Part shown: in pieces, positions 14,714-21,403 of the stretch | How positions within the stretch are numbered: position 1 is the first letter of the stretch | Layout of the letters: each line of letters starts with the position of its first letter | Made by a program: the position numbers and the translations under genes | The notes under the pieces: generated by a model | The model's input: only the letters and a program-made list of their open reading frames with translations | Told to the model about the DNA's origin: nothing | Databases searched by the model: none | Source: Actinobacteria bacterium casp-actino8 | GTDB taxonomy: Bacteria; Actinomycetota; Acidimicrobiia; Acidimicrobiales; Ilumatobacteraceae | Assembly (NCBI GenBank): GCA_001510455.1 | Contig: LFFH01000015.1 | Span: 1 to 21,403 of the forward strand | DNA: 21,403 bases | Direction of reading: 5' to 3'

Positions 14714-16116
14714 CGGTCTCTCCCTTCGTCGGTGGTCCTCGTCGACACGGTACTCGTGATCGAGCCGTCCACGATCTGAGTGACGATGACGTCGTTCTCG
14801 GTCACGTCGTTCACCGATCGAACCACACCGCCCGTCATCGATCGTGTGACCGACCAGCCGCGCCTCATGAGTTCCCGTGGATCCAGTAGACGAGTTCTCG
14901 TCTCGAGCTCTCCGACTCGACGGAGGTGTTCTGCCACCAACGCTGGTCCTCGTCGCCGGAGGGTGTCGGTGTGCGCCGAAAGTACCGTCGCCGCCGCCGA
15001 GACCGAACCGCGTGACGACGACACCAGACGCAGTCGACGCTGTACGAGCCGATCGTCGGCGCGTACGAGCGCGTTTCTCGTGTGTCCCGCGATGAGGTGA
15101 GTGAGTTCGGTCAACGACGCGACCGAGTCGTCGAGATGATGGGACGACAGCTGAGCGATTCGATGCCACGATTCTTCGGTTGCGTCCACGAATTGCGCGA
15201 CTCGTTCCACGAGCCCGGTCGCGCATGCTGTCGGAGTCTTGTAACGACGGTGAGCGACCTCGTCGGCCACGCTCGTGTCGATCTCGTGACCGATACCCGT
15301 CACCACCGGAACCGGAGAACGGGCGATGGCGATTGCGATTGCTTCGGCGTCGAACGTGGCCAGTTCGGCTCGACTTCCTCCACCTCTGATCACGGCGATC
15401 ACGTCGATGTCGGAACGACGGCCCAATGCTTCGATCGCTCGACTGACCTGGGTCACCGCTGTATCACCCTGCACGGTCACGTCGGCCAGACGAAGCACGA
15501 ATCCCATGCCACTACGTTCGATCTCGTGCGAGAAATCGGCCCAGGCCGCACTGCTTCCACTCGTCACCACTCCGACTCGCAAGGGCACCGGACTCCACTC
15601 GAGTGCTTTGTTGCGGTCGTAATCACCGGACTCGCGCAATCTCCGAAGCAACTCGTCGCGTTGCATCGCAATGTCACCCAAGGTGAAGCGCGGATCGATA
15701 CCTCGCATGACGAGCGACAACTTGCCGAACGGTGCGTAGAAATCGAGTTCGCCGAACACGCGCACCTTGAGACCGTTCTCGAGAGTGACACCGCTCTTCA
15801 TGAGAACCGGACGAATCTTGTTGAACTCACCCCGCCAGAGGTTGACGTTCAGCTGCGCGCGCTTGCCATCCTTCATCTGCTCGACGAGGGTGAAATAGGT
15901 GTGACCACCCTTGTTGCTGATACCGGTGATCTCGCCCCAGACCCACACACCTTCGTCGAAGGATTCCTCCAGGACGTCGTTGATGGTTCCGGCCAGTTCC
16001 GACACCGAATACGTGCTCGTCTCGTTCGTTCCGTCGACATCATCGTCGACATCAACGTCGAACTCTTCGTCGAACTCTGTGTCGAATTCTGTGTCGAAAT
16101 CGTCGTCGATGGGCAC
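14710..16116 (-). CDS. xseA: Exodeoxyribonuclease VII large subunit
   Basis: The catalytic and DNA-binding subunit of exonuclease VII. The N-terminal OB-fold (about 35-130) is followed by the conserved nuclease domain: RVGVVTSGSSAAW, VIRGGGSRAEL, TGIGHEIDTSVAD and a C-terminal coiled region. The GGGS and GHE(x)D motifs are the signature of XseA. I place the start at the GTG at 16116: AGG precedes it by nine bases, and the upstream frame runs into the carboxypeptidase gene. This start adds an acidic tail of about 30 residues rich in Asp/Glu/Phe (DFDTEFDTEFDEEFD...), before the OB-fold. The alternative is a later start that drops the tail. xseB follows with a 4-base overlap. Confidence 0.93.
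   Translation of the reverse strand: MPIDDDFDTEFDTEFDEEFDVDVDDDVDGTNETSTYSVSELAGTINDVLEESFDEGVWVWGEITGISNKGGHTYFTLVEQMKDGKRAQLNVNLWRGEFNKIRPVLMKSGVTLENGLKVRVFGELDFYAPFGKLSLVMRGIDPRFTLGDIAMQRDELLRRLRESGDYDRNKALEWSPVPLRVGVVTSGSSAAWADFSHEIERSGMGFVLRLADVTVQGDTAVTQVSRAIEALGRRSDIDVIAVIRGGGSRAELATFDAEAIAIAIARSPVPVVTGIGHEIDTSVADEVAHRRYKTPTACATGLVERVAQFVDATEESWHRIAQLSSHHLDDSVASLTELTHLIAGHTRNALVRADDRLVQRRLRLVSSSRGSVSAAATVLSAHTDTLRRRGPALVAEHLRRVGELETRTRLLDPRELMRRGWSVTRSMTGGVVRSVNDVTENDVIVTQIVDGSITSTVSTRTTDEGRDR
16058..16105. repeat. Four 12-base imperfect tandem repeats encoding the acidic XseA N-terminus
   Basis: The units TCGAACTCTTCG, TCGAACTCTGTG, TCGAATTCTGTG and TCGAAATCGTCG are consecutive on the plus strand and encode FDxEFD-like steps on the minus strand. 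The in-frame unit length keeps the frame. Confidence 0.7.
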
Positions 16117-16121
16117 GTCGA

Positions 16122-17816
16122 TCAGCCTTCCAGCACCACACGCGCACTCGTGCGTCCGGCACGGGGGTGCCGAACGTCGACTTCGATCTCGGTGCCCGGT
16201 GCGCACGACACCACCCATTCGTGTCGGACGCGGTCAGGAGTTCCGTCCGACATGGCGCCTCCGTTCAGACGGAACGCCGCCCGTCCTTCGAGCTGGCCGA
16301 GCTTCGCACGCGTCGGCGATCCGACGACCTGTCCGTTCGGCACTCGAATCTCGGCGGTGATCGGGAGCACCATGGAATGTTTGCGGGCCAGCGCACTCAC
16401 GTCGGTCGGTAGCCATCCGGTGTTGGCGATGCCGACACCGACCCGCCACGTGTTGGCCCCCAATGATTCGACCGTCAATTCACCGATCACGAGCCGAGGT
16501 GATGCCAGGGCCTGATGAACGGCGAATTCGGCGTGGGGAACCACTTCCTTCTTCAACCACGACGCAGGTGGATTCGTCCAGGTGTGGAACACGTCGCATC
16601 CCCCGATCTCGATCGGGCCGAGGTCGGGGTGATCAAAAGCGTGCCACGCGATGTACGAGCCCGGGGAGTGGACGTCGGTCCACTTGGCGACGGCCAGCTC
16701 CTGTTCGGGGGTCGGGCCCTCGTACCAGATGAACGTGTGCGCTCGTTCACCGGTGGCGTGATGGATCACGTCCCAGAACTCGGTCGTCCACGAGAACACA
16801 CCGAGATGCTCGTACGCCCAATCATCACCGGCGCCGCTCATCACGTCGGACTTGTCCCACGTGAAGTCCTCGTACACCGAGTGAACCTTGTATCCCGTCA
16901 GTTCGGTTCCTCGTTTCCCGAACTCGTTCCACGTCCAGACATCGGCGGGTGGCAGTGACGAGTCGGACTTCGTGCTCGACGGTCGGAGCAACACTCCACC
17001 GAAGGTGTGATAGGCGTCGTAGCCACACACGTTGGTTCGCGCTCGAACGGCACGAACCAGAGCGTCGATCTCGGGCTCCGACATCGGATGATCTCCCGAA
17101 CCGGTCACGTTCGTCGACCAACCAGCGGGAAAGTTGCGGTTCAGGTCGAGACCGGACGGATCGCGTGGAGTCGGAATCGTGTATCCGTCGAAATCCACCA
17201 CTCGTCCTTCGGTGAGCAGGCGATACCTCGGACGGTCGGTCACCCCATCGAGGGGAACCGGAACCATCACACGCGCGTCCTCGGGATGCTCGACCCATGC
17301 ACCGTTCGGATCGGAGATACGCATCGTGAGAATCCGACCGTCACCGTCGACGTCCTCGGCGTGGAGTCCGGGCCAGCGATGACCATCGGTCCAGGGCCAC
17401 GAACGAACGCTCGATCGATGGAACTGTGGCCGGTCGGCCAAGGCCGCTTCGACGCCATCAGGATTGACGCGTGGTGCGACGTAGAAGGTGCGTGTCCGCA
17501 GCGCCTCGACGACGACGGGGTCGTTCGCCTCGACTCCACTCACCAAGTGTTGGATCAGGTACAACGCCGCCACTCCACCGGTCACTTCGACCGCGTGAAT
17601 GTTGGCATCGACCCAATGAGCGGGTTTCGCGTCGTGAGGACCCGTCGTCGAGTCGGTGATGGCCGCCACCCAGAGTTTGCGACCCTCGTACGAGTGGCCA
17701 TAGGTGTCGAGCGTGATCAGATCGGGACGGCGGGCTGCGACGTGATGGAGCCAAGCGACCATCTCGTCGTACCGGAGAAAGCGATCGAAGTCGTACGTAC
17801 CAGGATCGAATGACAT
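16122..17816 (-). CDS. M14-family zinc carboxypeptidase, apparently cytoplasmic
   Basis: The zinc ligands are His74 and Glu77 (NIHAVEV) and His270 (YHTFGG), with the catalytic Glu346 in WTTEFWD and the substrate-binding Arg227 in LDLNRNF. An insertion at about 151-161 carries DVDGDGR, an EF-hand-like acidic loop. At 564 residues it is longer than digestive carboxypeptidases; the last ~160 residues look like an added beta-rich domain. No signal peptide or lipobox is present, unusual for this family, so it could be an intracellular peptide-processing enzyme or leave by another route. The ATG at 17816 has TAGGGT seven bases upstream. Five bases separate the stop from the xseA start. Confidence 0.88.
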   Translation of the reverse strand: MSFDPGTYDFDRFLRYDEMVAWLHHVAARRPDLITLDTYGHSYEGRKLWVAAITDSTTGPHDAKPAHWVDANIHAVEVTGGVAALYLIQHLVSGVEANDPVVVEALRTRTFYVAPRVNPDGVEAALADRPQFHRSSVRSWPWTDGHRWPGLHAEDVDGDGRILTMRISDPNGAWVEHPEDARVMVPVPLDGVTDRPRYRLLTEGRVVDFDGYTIPTPRDPSGLDLNRNFPAGWSTNVTGSGDHPMSEPEIDALVRAVRARTNVCGYDAYHTFGGVLLRPSSTKSDSSLPPADVWTWNEFGKRGTELTGYKVHSVYEDFTWDKSDVMSGAGDDWAYEHLGVFSWTTEFWDVIHHATGERAHTFIWYEGPTPEQELAVAKWTDVHSPGSYIAWHAFDHPDLGPIEIGGCDVFHTWTNPPASWLKKEVVPHAEFAVHQALASPRLVIGELTVESLGANTWRVGVGIANTGWLPTDVSALARKHSMVLPITAEIRVPNGQVVGSPTRAKLGQLEGRAAFRLNGGAMSDGTPDRVRHEWVVSCAPGTEIEVDVRHPRAGRTSARVVLEG

Positions 17817-17823
17817 CGCCGTG

Positions 17824-17829
17824 ACCCTA
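17824..17829 (-). promoter_or_regulatory. Putative -10 box (TAGGGT) of the carboxypeptidase gene
   Basis: On the minus strand TAGGGT stands seven bases before the ATG at 17816; no ribosome binding site is seen. It would drive carboxypeptidase-xseA-xseB. Confidence 0.45.
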
Positions 17830-17838
17830 CTCTCGGCC

Positions 17839-17857
17839 GACGAACCGACGGTTCGTC
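17839..17857 (-). terminator. Hairpin at the mazG stop
   Basis: GACGAACC (17839-17846) and GGTTCGTC (17850-17857) form a perfect 8-bp stem with a three-base loop. It overlaps the mazG-like stop codon and lies just before the carboxypeptidase -10 box, so it could end the mazG transcript. There is no T-run. Confidence 0.45.
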
Positions 17858-18137
17858 ACGCACACGTGCACGGGAGCGTGGCGCATCGCGGGCAACCCGC
17901 TGCGTAACGGGAGACCGCTTCGGACAGGTCGACCCCCATCTGGTTGGCGAGCGATGCCACCCAAGCGATCACGTCACCGAATTCGTGAACGCGTTGTTCG
18001 TGCGATCCCTTTCGAACCGCCTGGGCCAGTTCCCCCACTTCTTCGGTCAACCAGGCAACACTCGACGGAACCCCGCGCTCGCGATCACGCTCACCAAAAG
18101 TGCGATCGATGATCGTCTGGAATTCGGAGAGGTCCAC
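17856..18137 (-). CDS. MazG-like nucleotide pyrophosphohydrolase
   Basis: About 93 residues. EEVGELAQAVRKG (32-44) and HEFGDVIAWVASLANQ (51-66) form the EExxE-ExxD metal-binding helices of MazG/iMazG enzymes, which hydrolyse NTPs or modified (d)NTPs to the monophosphate. The C-terminus GCPRCATLPCTCA carries four cysteines (82, 85, 90, 92) in a CxxC...CxC arrangement, which could bind zinc. The start is placed at the GTG at 18137 because TACGGT stands six bases before it; the frame stays open another 15 codons upstream. Substrate and physiological role are not evident. Confidence 0.82.
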   Translation of the reverse strand: MDLSEFQTIIDRTFGERDRERGVPSSVAWLTEEVGELAQAVRKGSHEQRVHEFGDVIAWVASLANQMGVDLSEAVSRYAAGCPRCATLPCTCA

Positions 18138-18143
18138 GTGGTC

Positions 18144-18149
18144 ACCGTA
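18144..18149 (-). promoter_or_regulatory. Putative -10 box (TACGGT) of the mazG-like gene
   Basis: TACGGT on the minus strand stands six bases before the GTG at 18137; this decides the start choice. Confidence 0.4.
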
Positions 18150-18157
18150 GGCGACGT

Positions 18158-18823
18158 TCAGCCGAGCGTCGACGTGACCCAAGCGTCAAGGGACTCGAGC
18201 CCCTTTTGACCCGAGGTTCGTCCCTTCACCGTTCCGTCGGCACCCACGATCACCATGAACGGATAACCACTCACGCCATACGCCGCAGCAGCCGCCTGTT
18301 CGACCGAGTCGGCCATGACCGGCCAGGTCCAACCCTTGTCGACGATCCAGGCCGACGGCGGGTAGTTCGGACGATCGGCGCTCACGGCCGTACTGATCCC
18401 GATGACCGACAGACCCTCGGGAACCATCCCCTGGCTCTGCCAGTCGAGGAGGACGGGAATCTCGGCATTGCAGTGTGGACACCAGTGGGCGAGGAAAACC
18501 AGGAGGACGTCACCGTCCTGTCCGGGTGTGATGGCGATGGAACTGCCGTCGAAGGAAGCCCCCGTCAAGGAGGGAGCAGTACTCCCGACCACCGGATCGA
18601 CGTCACCGTCGCCCAGACGAGGAAGCGACATACCTCCGACCACCACTGGCTGACTTTCGGCGCCTACGCCCGGAACGACCGCGGACGGTGACGTGGTCGC
18701 CGGCGTCGCGTCGTCGTCGGACGAGCCGCCGGCGACGACAGCAACCACGAAGGCCGTTGCGACGGCCACGACCACGGCGGCGATCACGAGTCGAGTGTTG
18801 TTGGAAGCCTTCCTGGTGTTCAT
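18158..18823 (-). CDS. Membrane-anchored thioredoxin-fold protein, CPHC active site (TlpA/DsbA-like)
   Basis: A 221-residue protein with an N-terminal anchor or uncleaved signal (12-32), a low-complexity Ser/Thr/Asp/Val spacer (33-60) and a redoxin domain. The active site is WCPHC at 114-118, and GYPF near residue 190 holds the cis-proline. CPHC is the active site of oxidising DsbA, whereas TlpA proteins that reduce cytochrome c substrates usually carry CxPC-type sites. The start is ATG 18823: GGGAG stands six bases upstream (18830-18834), while the longer GTG start at 18844 lacks a ribosome binding site. The gene follows dsbB by 30 bases, so dsbB would be its reoxidation partner. Confidence 0.88.
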   Translation of the reverse strand: MNTRKASNNTRLVIAAVVVAVATAFVVAVVAGGSSDDDATPATTSPSAVVPGVGAESQPVVVGGMSLPRLGDGDVDPVVGSTAPSLTGASFDGSSIAITPGQDGDVLLVFLAHWCPHCNAEIPVLLDWQSQGMVPEGLSVIGISTAVSADRPNYPPSAWIVDKGWTWPVMADSVEQAAAAAYGVSGYPFMVIVGADGTVKGRTSGQKGLESLDAWVTSTLG

Positions 18824-18853
18824 GACGATCTCCCTGCTCGACACGTATTCTCG

Positions 18854-19396
18854 TCAGTTCTCACCCACTGGAGGGCGCGGTGTGACGAACAACAAGGCGA
18901 GGATCACGGCGAATCCGGCCCAGGCCATGAAGGCCAGGGTCACGAAACCGAACTCTCGGAACCAGATGTCGGTACACGACGGTCCGACCGAACACGCGCC
19001 GTCCCCGAGGGATGGCTTCCATTCGATGACGTAGTGATACGTCGAGACACCGAGACCGGCCAATGTCAGCGGTAGCGCGTACCACTTCACACTTCGGTCA
19101 CGTCGCAGAGCAGCGACCAACAAGATGCCGGCCAACGGATACATGCAGATGCGTTGGAACCAGCACAAACGACACGGCACGTAGTCGGCCACTTCACTGA
19201 AGTAGAGGCTGCCGGCGGTGGACACCGCCGCCACCACCCAGGCCGACCACACGGACACTCCGTGCAGACTCTCACTCACCTGCCGAGCGAACGACGACGA
19301 TGACGCCAGGGCGCGGGCTGCGACCACCACCAGGACTCCTGCCACGGCGACGATCGCCAACAGCGACGTGAAGAGTTCCATCGACTGAACGTCCAT
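18854..19396 (-). CDS. DsbB/BdbC-type disulfide bond oxidase with an extra N-terminal helix
   Basis: The 180-residue membrane protein holds the first thiol pair in VPCRLCWFQR (Cys75, Cys78) and the second in GACSVGPSCTD (Cys135, Cys141), the two periplasmic pairs of DsbB/BdbC. It passes electrons from a thioredoxin-like partner to quinone. The core shows four helices near 48-68, 84-98, 105-123 and 152-171; residues 8-30 add a further helix that BdbC (about 140 residues) lacks. The ATG at 19396 is chosen because CATACT stands seven bases before it; a later ATG is at 19381. The frame upstream to 19930 is a shadow of the divergent sulfurtransferase. The CPHC thioredoxin gene follows by 30 bases. 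Confidence 0.9.
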   Translation of the reverse strand: MDVQSMELFTSLLAIVAVAGVLVVVAARALASSSSFARQVSESLHGVSVWSAWVVAAVSTAGSLYFSEVADYVPCRLCWFQRICMYPLAGILLVAALRRDRSVKWYALPLTLAGLGVSTYHYVIEWKPSLGDGACSVGPSCTDIWFREFGFVTLAFMAWAGFAVILALLFVTPRPPVGEN

Positions 19397-19427
19397 CGAT
19401 TCCAGTATGCCGTCGCACGGTGCGAAG

Positions 19428-21403
19428 ATGGAGTCCTTGAGCGCGTACGACGAGCTGACGATTCCACCATTCGTGTCGATCGACGACGTCGACCGACTGC
19501 TCGCCGAACCATCGCTCCACGTGGTCGTCGCCGACGTGCGCTGGTACCTCGACGGTCGTGACGGTCGGACCGTGTATCGCGACGGACACGTACCCGGCGC
19601 GATCTTCGTCGACGTCGACACCGACCTCTCGAACCACGGCGATCCGATCGACGGGCGACATCCGTTCCCGACTCCCGAGGCATTCGCCGACTCGATGGAG
19701 AGACTCGGGATCGGGGACGACACCTGGGTCGTCGCGTACGACGACACCGGAGGGATGACAGCCGGTCGCCTCGTCGTCATGTTGCGCATGATCGGACGTC
19801 GGGCGGCCCTACTGGACGGCGGTCTGGCGGCGTGGGCCGACCAACACGGAGATCGTTGGGAAACCGGAGAGGTGTCACCAGTCCGCGCATCGTTCACAGC
19901 AGCACCGTGGCCGAGTGAACGTCTCGCCACGATCGAAGACGTCGATCGATTCGCCGCGGGCTCGGCACTCGATCGAACCGTGATGCTCGACGCCCGAGCG
20001 GCGCCTCGCTTCCGAGGTGACGTGGCCGCTGTCGATCCACGACCGGGTCATGTCCCCGGGGCTTACAACTCGCCCTGGGACTCCCTCCTCCGTGAAGGTC
20101 ACCTGCGAACTCGCGACGAACTCCTCGAGCACTACAACCATCTGTGCGTCGATCTGGCCGATGACGTCATCGCGTCGTGCGGTTCGGGAGTGTCGGCCTG
20201 CCTCAACGTGCTCGCCATGGAGTACACAGGGTTCGCACCGCCTCGCCTGTTCGTCGCCTCGTGGTCGGGGTGGTCGTCCGATCCCACACGACCCGCCGAA
20301 CTCGGAGACTCGTCTCCCGACCGCCGACGTTTCGTGGCGGCGGCCCGTCGTCGTACCTCACTCGGTGCGTCACTCGGAACGTCGGCCGTGCGCGACCTCA
20401 GGCGCACTCGACGTACGAAGAGGCTGGGCCGGATCGAATGGTTCGAGGCTCTCTATCGGGTGTACCTCGCGGCGTTCGTCTTCGGTGGATCCTTCTTGTT
20501 CGTGTCGGGTCTGGTGACCGACGAAGAATTCGCCCCTGACACGGCCCGTCGCATCGTGGCCGAAGCCCCCGGATGGCTCGGTGTTCTCACGGCCGTCGTG
20601 TGTGCTCTCGGTCTTCGTTCGGGGAGTCTCGGTGGTCCGATCGCCCTCGAGGAAGCCGACGTCCGCCACGTGCTCGGTGCGCCGATCGACCGCCGGCGGG
20701 TCCTTCTCGCTCCGGCCGTGCAGCGCACTCGATCACTCGTCTTCGTCGTCGGTCTGGTCGGAGCCGCCACCGGACAGATCATCGGGCGTCGTCTTCCCGG
20801 CACCGAACTCACATGGACTCTCGCCGGTGCTGCGTTCGGCGCCTCGGTCGGCCTGATCTTCGTTGCCATGGCCCTGCTGTCTCACGTACTTCGTGTCCCA
20901 CGTTGGCTCTCCACGGTGCTCGGCTCCGTCCTCGTCGTGTGGCAGACGACGACCGCATTACCCGACAACGTGGATCTGGTCGGACCCGCCGACGGTTTCG
21001 GTGCACTCGCCTTCTGGGAGATTCACGTCGAATGGATCGACCTCACTGCTCCGCTGTTCGGCCTCTTCGTTCTGATGACGTCTCTCACCCTGCTCGACCG
21101 CATCTCACTCGAAGCTCTCTCCCGTCGAGCAGCTCTCGTCACTCAGATGCGCTTCGCCGTGACGTTGCAGGATCTTCGAACGGTCATGTTGTTGCGACGC
21201 CAATTGAGTCACGAACGAAGTCGGGCCCGGCCGTGGATCGCCCGTCGTCGTCACAGTGGTCGCCGCGCCGAATGGCAACGAGCCTGGCACGGACTCCTGC
21301 GATTCCCCGGAGCACGACTGATTCGCATCGCTGTTCTGACGATCCTCATCGGAGCGACGTCGGCATTCGTTCTCGACGGAACCGCTCCCCTCATCGTGGT
21401 GGC
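19428..21403 (+). CDS. Sulfurtransferase-membrane permease fusion (partial, C-terminus off window)
   Basis: One uninterrupted frame of 658 codons to the window edge. Residues 10-290 form two rhodanese domains of the thiosulfate/3-mercaptopyruvate sulfurtransferase type. The catalytic Cys251 is in CGSGVSA, close to the CG(S/T)GVTA site of mercaptopyruvate sulfurtransferases. A basic linker rich in Arg follows (about 295-343). Then come hydrophobic segments near 346-363, 382-396, 436-453, 463-488, 493-511, 540-559 and 632-658. The segment 406-430, ALEEADVRHVLGAPIDRRR and following, recalls an actinobacterial ABC-2-like permease family. I read each line in frame and found no stop. Such fusions are not known to me, and the permease identity is from memory. 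The start at ATG 19428 is uncertain; in-frame ATG 19407 is also possible. Confidence 0.78.
   Translation, partial: MESLSAYDELTIPPFVSIDDVDRLLAEPSLHVVVADVRWYLDGRDGRTVYRDGHVPGAIFVDVDTDLSNHGDPIDGRHPFPTPEAFADSMERLGIGDDTWVVAYDDTGGMTAGRLVVMLRMIGRRAALLDGGLAAWADQHGDRWETGEVSPVRASFTAAPWPSERLATIEDVDRFAAGSALDRTVMLDARAAPRFRGDVAAVDPRPGHVPGAYNSPWDSLLREGHLRTRDELLEHYNHLCVDLADDVIASCGSGVSACLNVLAMEYTGFAPPRLFVASWSGWSSDPTRPAELGDSSPDRRRFVAAARRRTSLGASLGTSAVRDLRRTRRTKRLGRIEWFEALYRVYLAAFVFGGSFLFVSGLVTDEEFAPDTARRIVAEAPGWLGVLTAVVCALGLRSGSLGGPIALEEADVRHVLGAPIDRRRVLLAPAVQRTRSLVFVVGLVGAATGQIIGRRLPGTELTWTLAGAAFGASVGLIFVAMALLSHVLRVPRWLSTVLGSVLVVWQTTTALPDNVDLVGPADGFGALAFWEIHVEWIDLTAPLFGLFVLMTSLTLLDRISLEALSRRAALVTQMRFAVTLQDLRTVMLLRRQLSHERSRARPWIARRRHSGRRAEWQRAWHGLLRFPGARLIRIAVLTILIGATSAFVLDGTAPLIVV

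Noticed and set aside
14714..15226. N-terminal extension of the xseB frame to 15226
   Set aside because: It is on the same strand as xseA in another frame and is Arg-rich shadow sequence. The XseB-like part starts at MSKKAGTS.
15082..16515. 477-codon plus-strand frame over xseA
   Set aside because: It is antisense to xseA and the carboxypeptidase, both with diagnostic motifs. The open frame follows from codon bias.
18190..18215. AAGGG...CCCCTT-like hairpin near the 3' end of the thioredoxin gene
   Set aside because: It lies within coding sequence, is imperfect, and is explained by codons for the QKGLESL segment.
19397..19930. N-terminal extension of the DsbB frame to 19930
   Set aside because: It is antisense to the sulfurtransferase domains. 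The DsbB homology begins only after 19396.

Overview
The window looks like ordinary chromosome of a high-GC Actinomycetota. It is gene-dense with short spacers and no insertion sequence, CRISPR array, tRNA or rRNA that I can see. Supporting signs are GTG starts, many TANNNT -10 boxes placed directly before start codons (leaderless genes), an EtfD-like Fe-S membrane oxidoreductase, and a single-chain ethylmalonyl-CoA mutase (Ecm/MeaA type). An Acidimicrobiia-like relative is my best guess, but that is inference. No stretch over 300 bases lacks a gene.

Left part (1-6799). The minus strand carries the N-terminal two thirds or less of an Fe-S/NarI-like oxidoreductase that runs off the left edge, a stand-alone cyclic-nucleotide-binding protein, gpmA, asd, an unassigned SAM methyltransferase, and lysC. 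The last four form a compact aspartate-family cluster. lysC contains a convincing internal start for a separate beta (ACT-domain) subunit. Divergent from lysC is a membrane-anchored cyclophilin, and the 31-base spacer holds a palindrome with a -10 box on each strand.

Middle (6800-12265). A perfect hairpin separates the cyclophilin from a convergent pair: a Gfo/Idh/MocA oxidoreductase and an S51-like protein that seems to lack its catalytic serine. Divergent from these is a plus-strand set: 3-hydroxyacyl-CoA dehydrogenase, aat (N-end-rule transferase) and ecm. The two CoA enzymes fit acetyl-CoA/butyryl-CoA or fatty-acid metabolism.

Right part (12269-19396), minus strand. In transcription order from the right: a DsbB/BdbC-like quinone thiol oxidase and a CPHC thioredoxin-fold partner (periplasmic disulfide chemistry), a MazG-like pyrophosphohydrolase, an M14 zinc carboxypeptidase, xseA-xseB (exonuclease VII), a polyprenyl diphosphate synthase, a LysM lipoprotein and a putative Fe(II)/2-oxoglutarate oxygenase.

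Right edge (19428-21403, plus strand). One uninterrupted frame joins a complete two-domain sulfurtransferase (CGSGVSA active site) to a polytopic membrane domain resembling ABC-2-type permeases, and it runs off the window. I checked the frame line by line and found no stop. This fusion is the most unusual object here. The second window-wide pattern is that at least ten start codons have a TANNNT box 6-9 bases upstream, four of them with the same hexamer TAGCCT.
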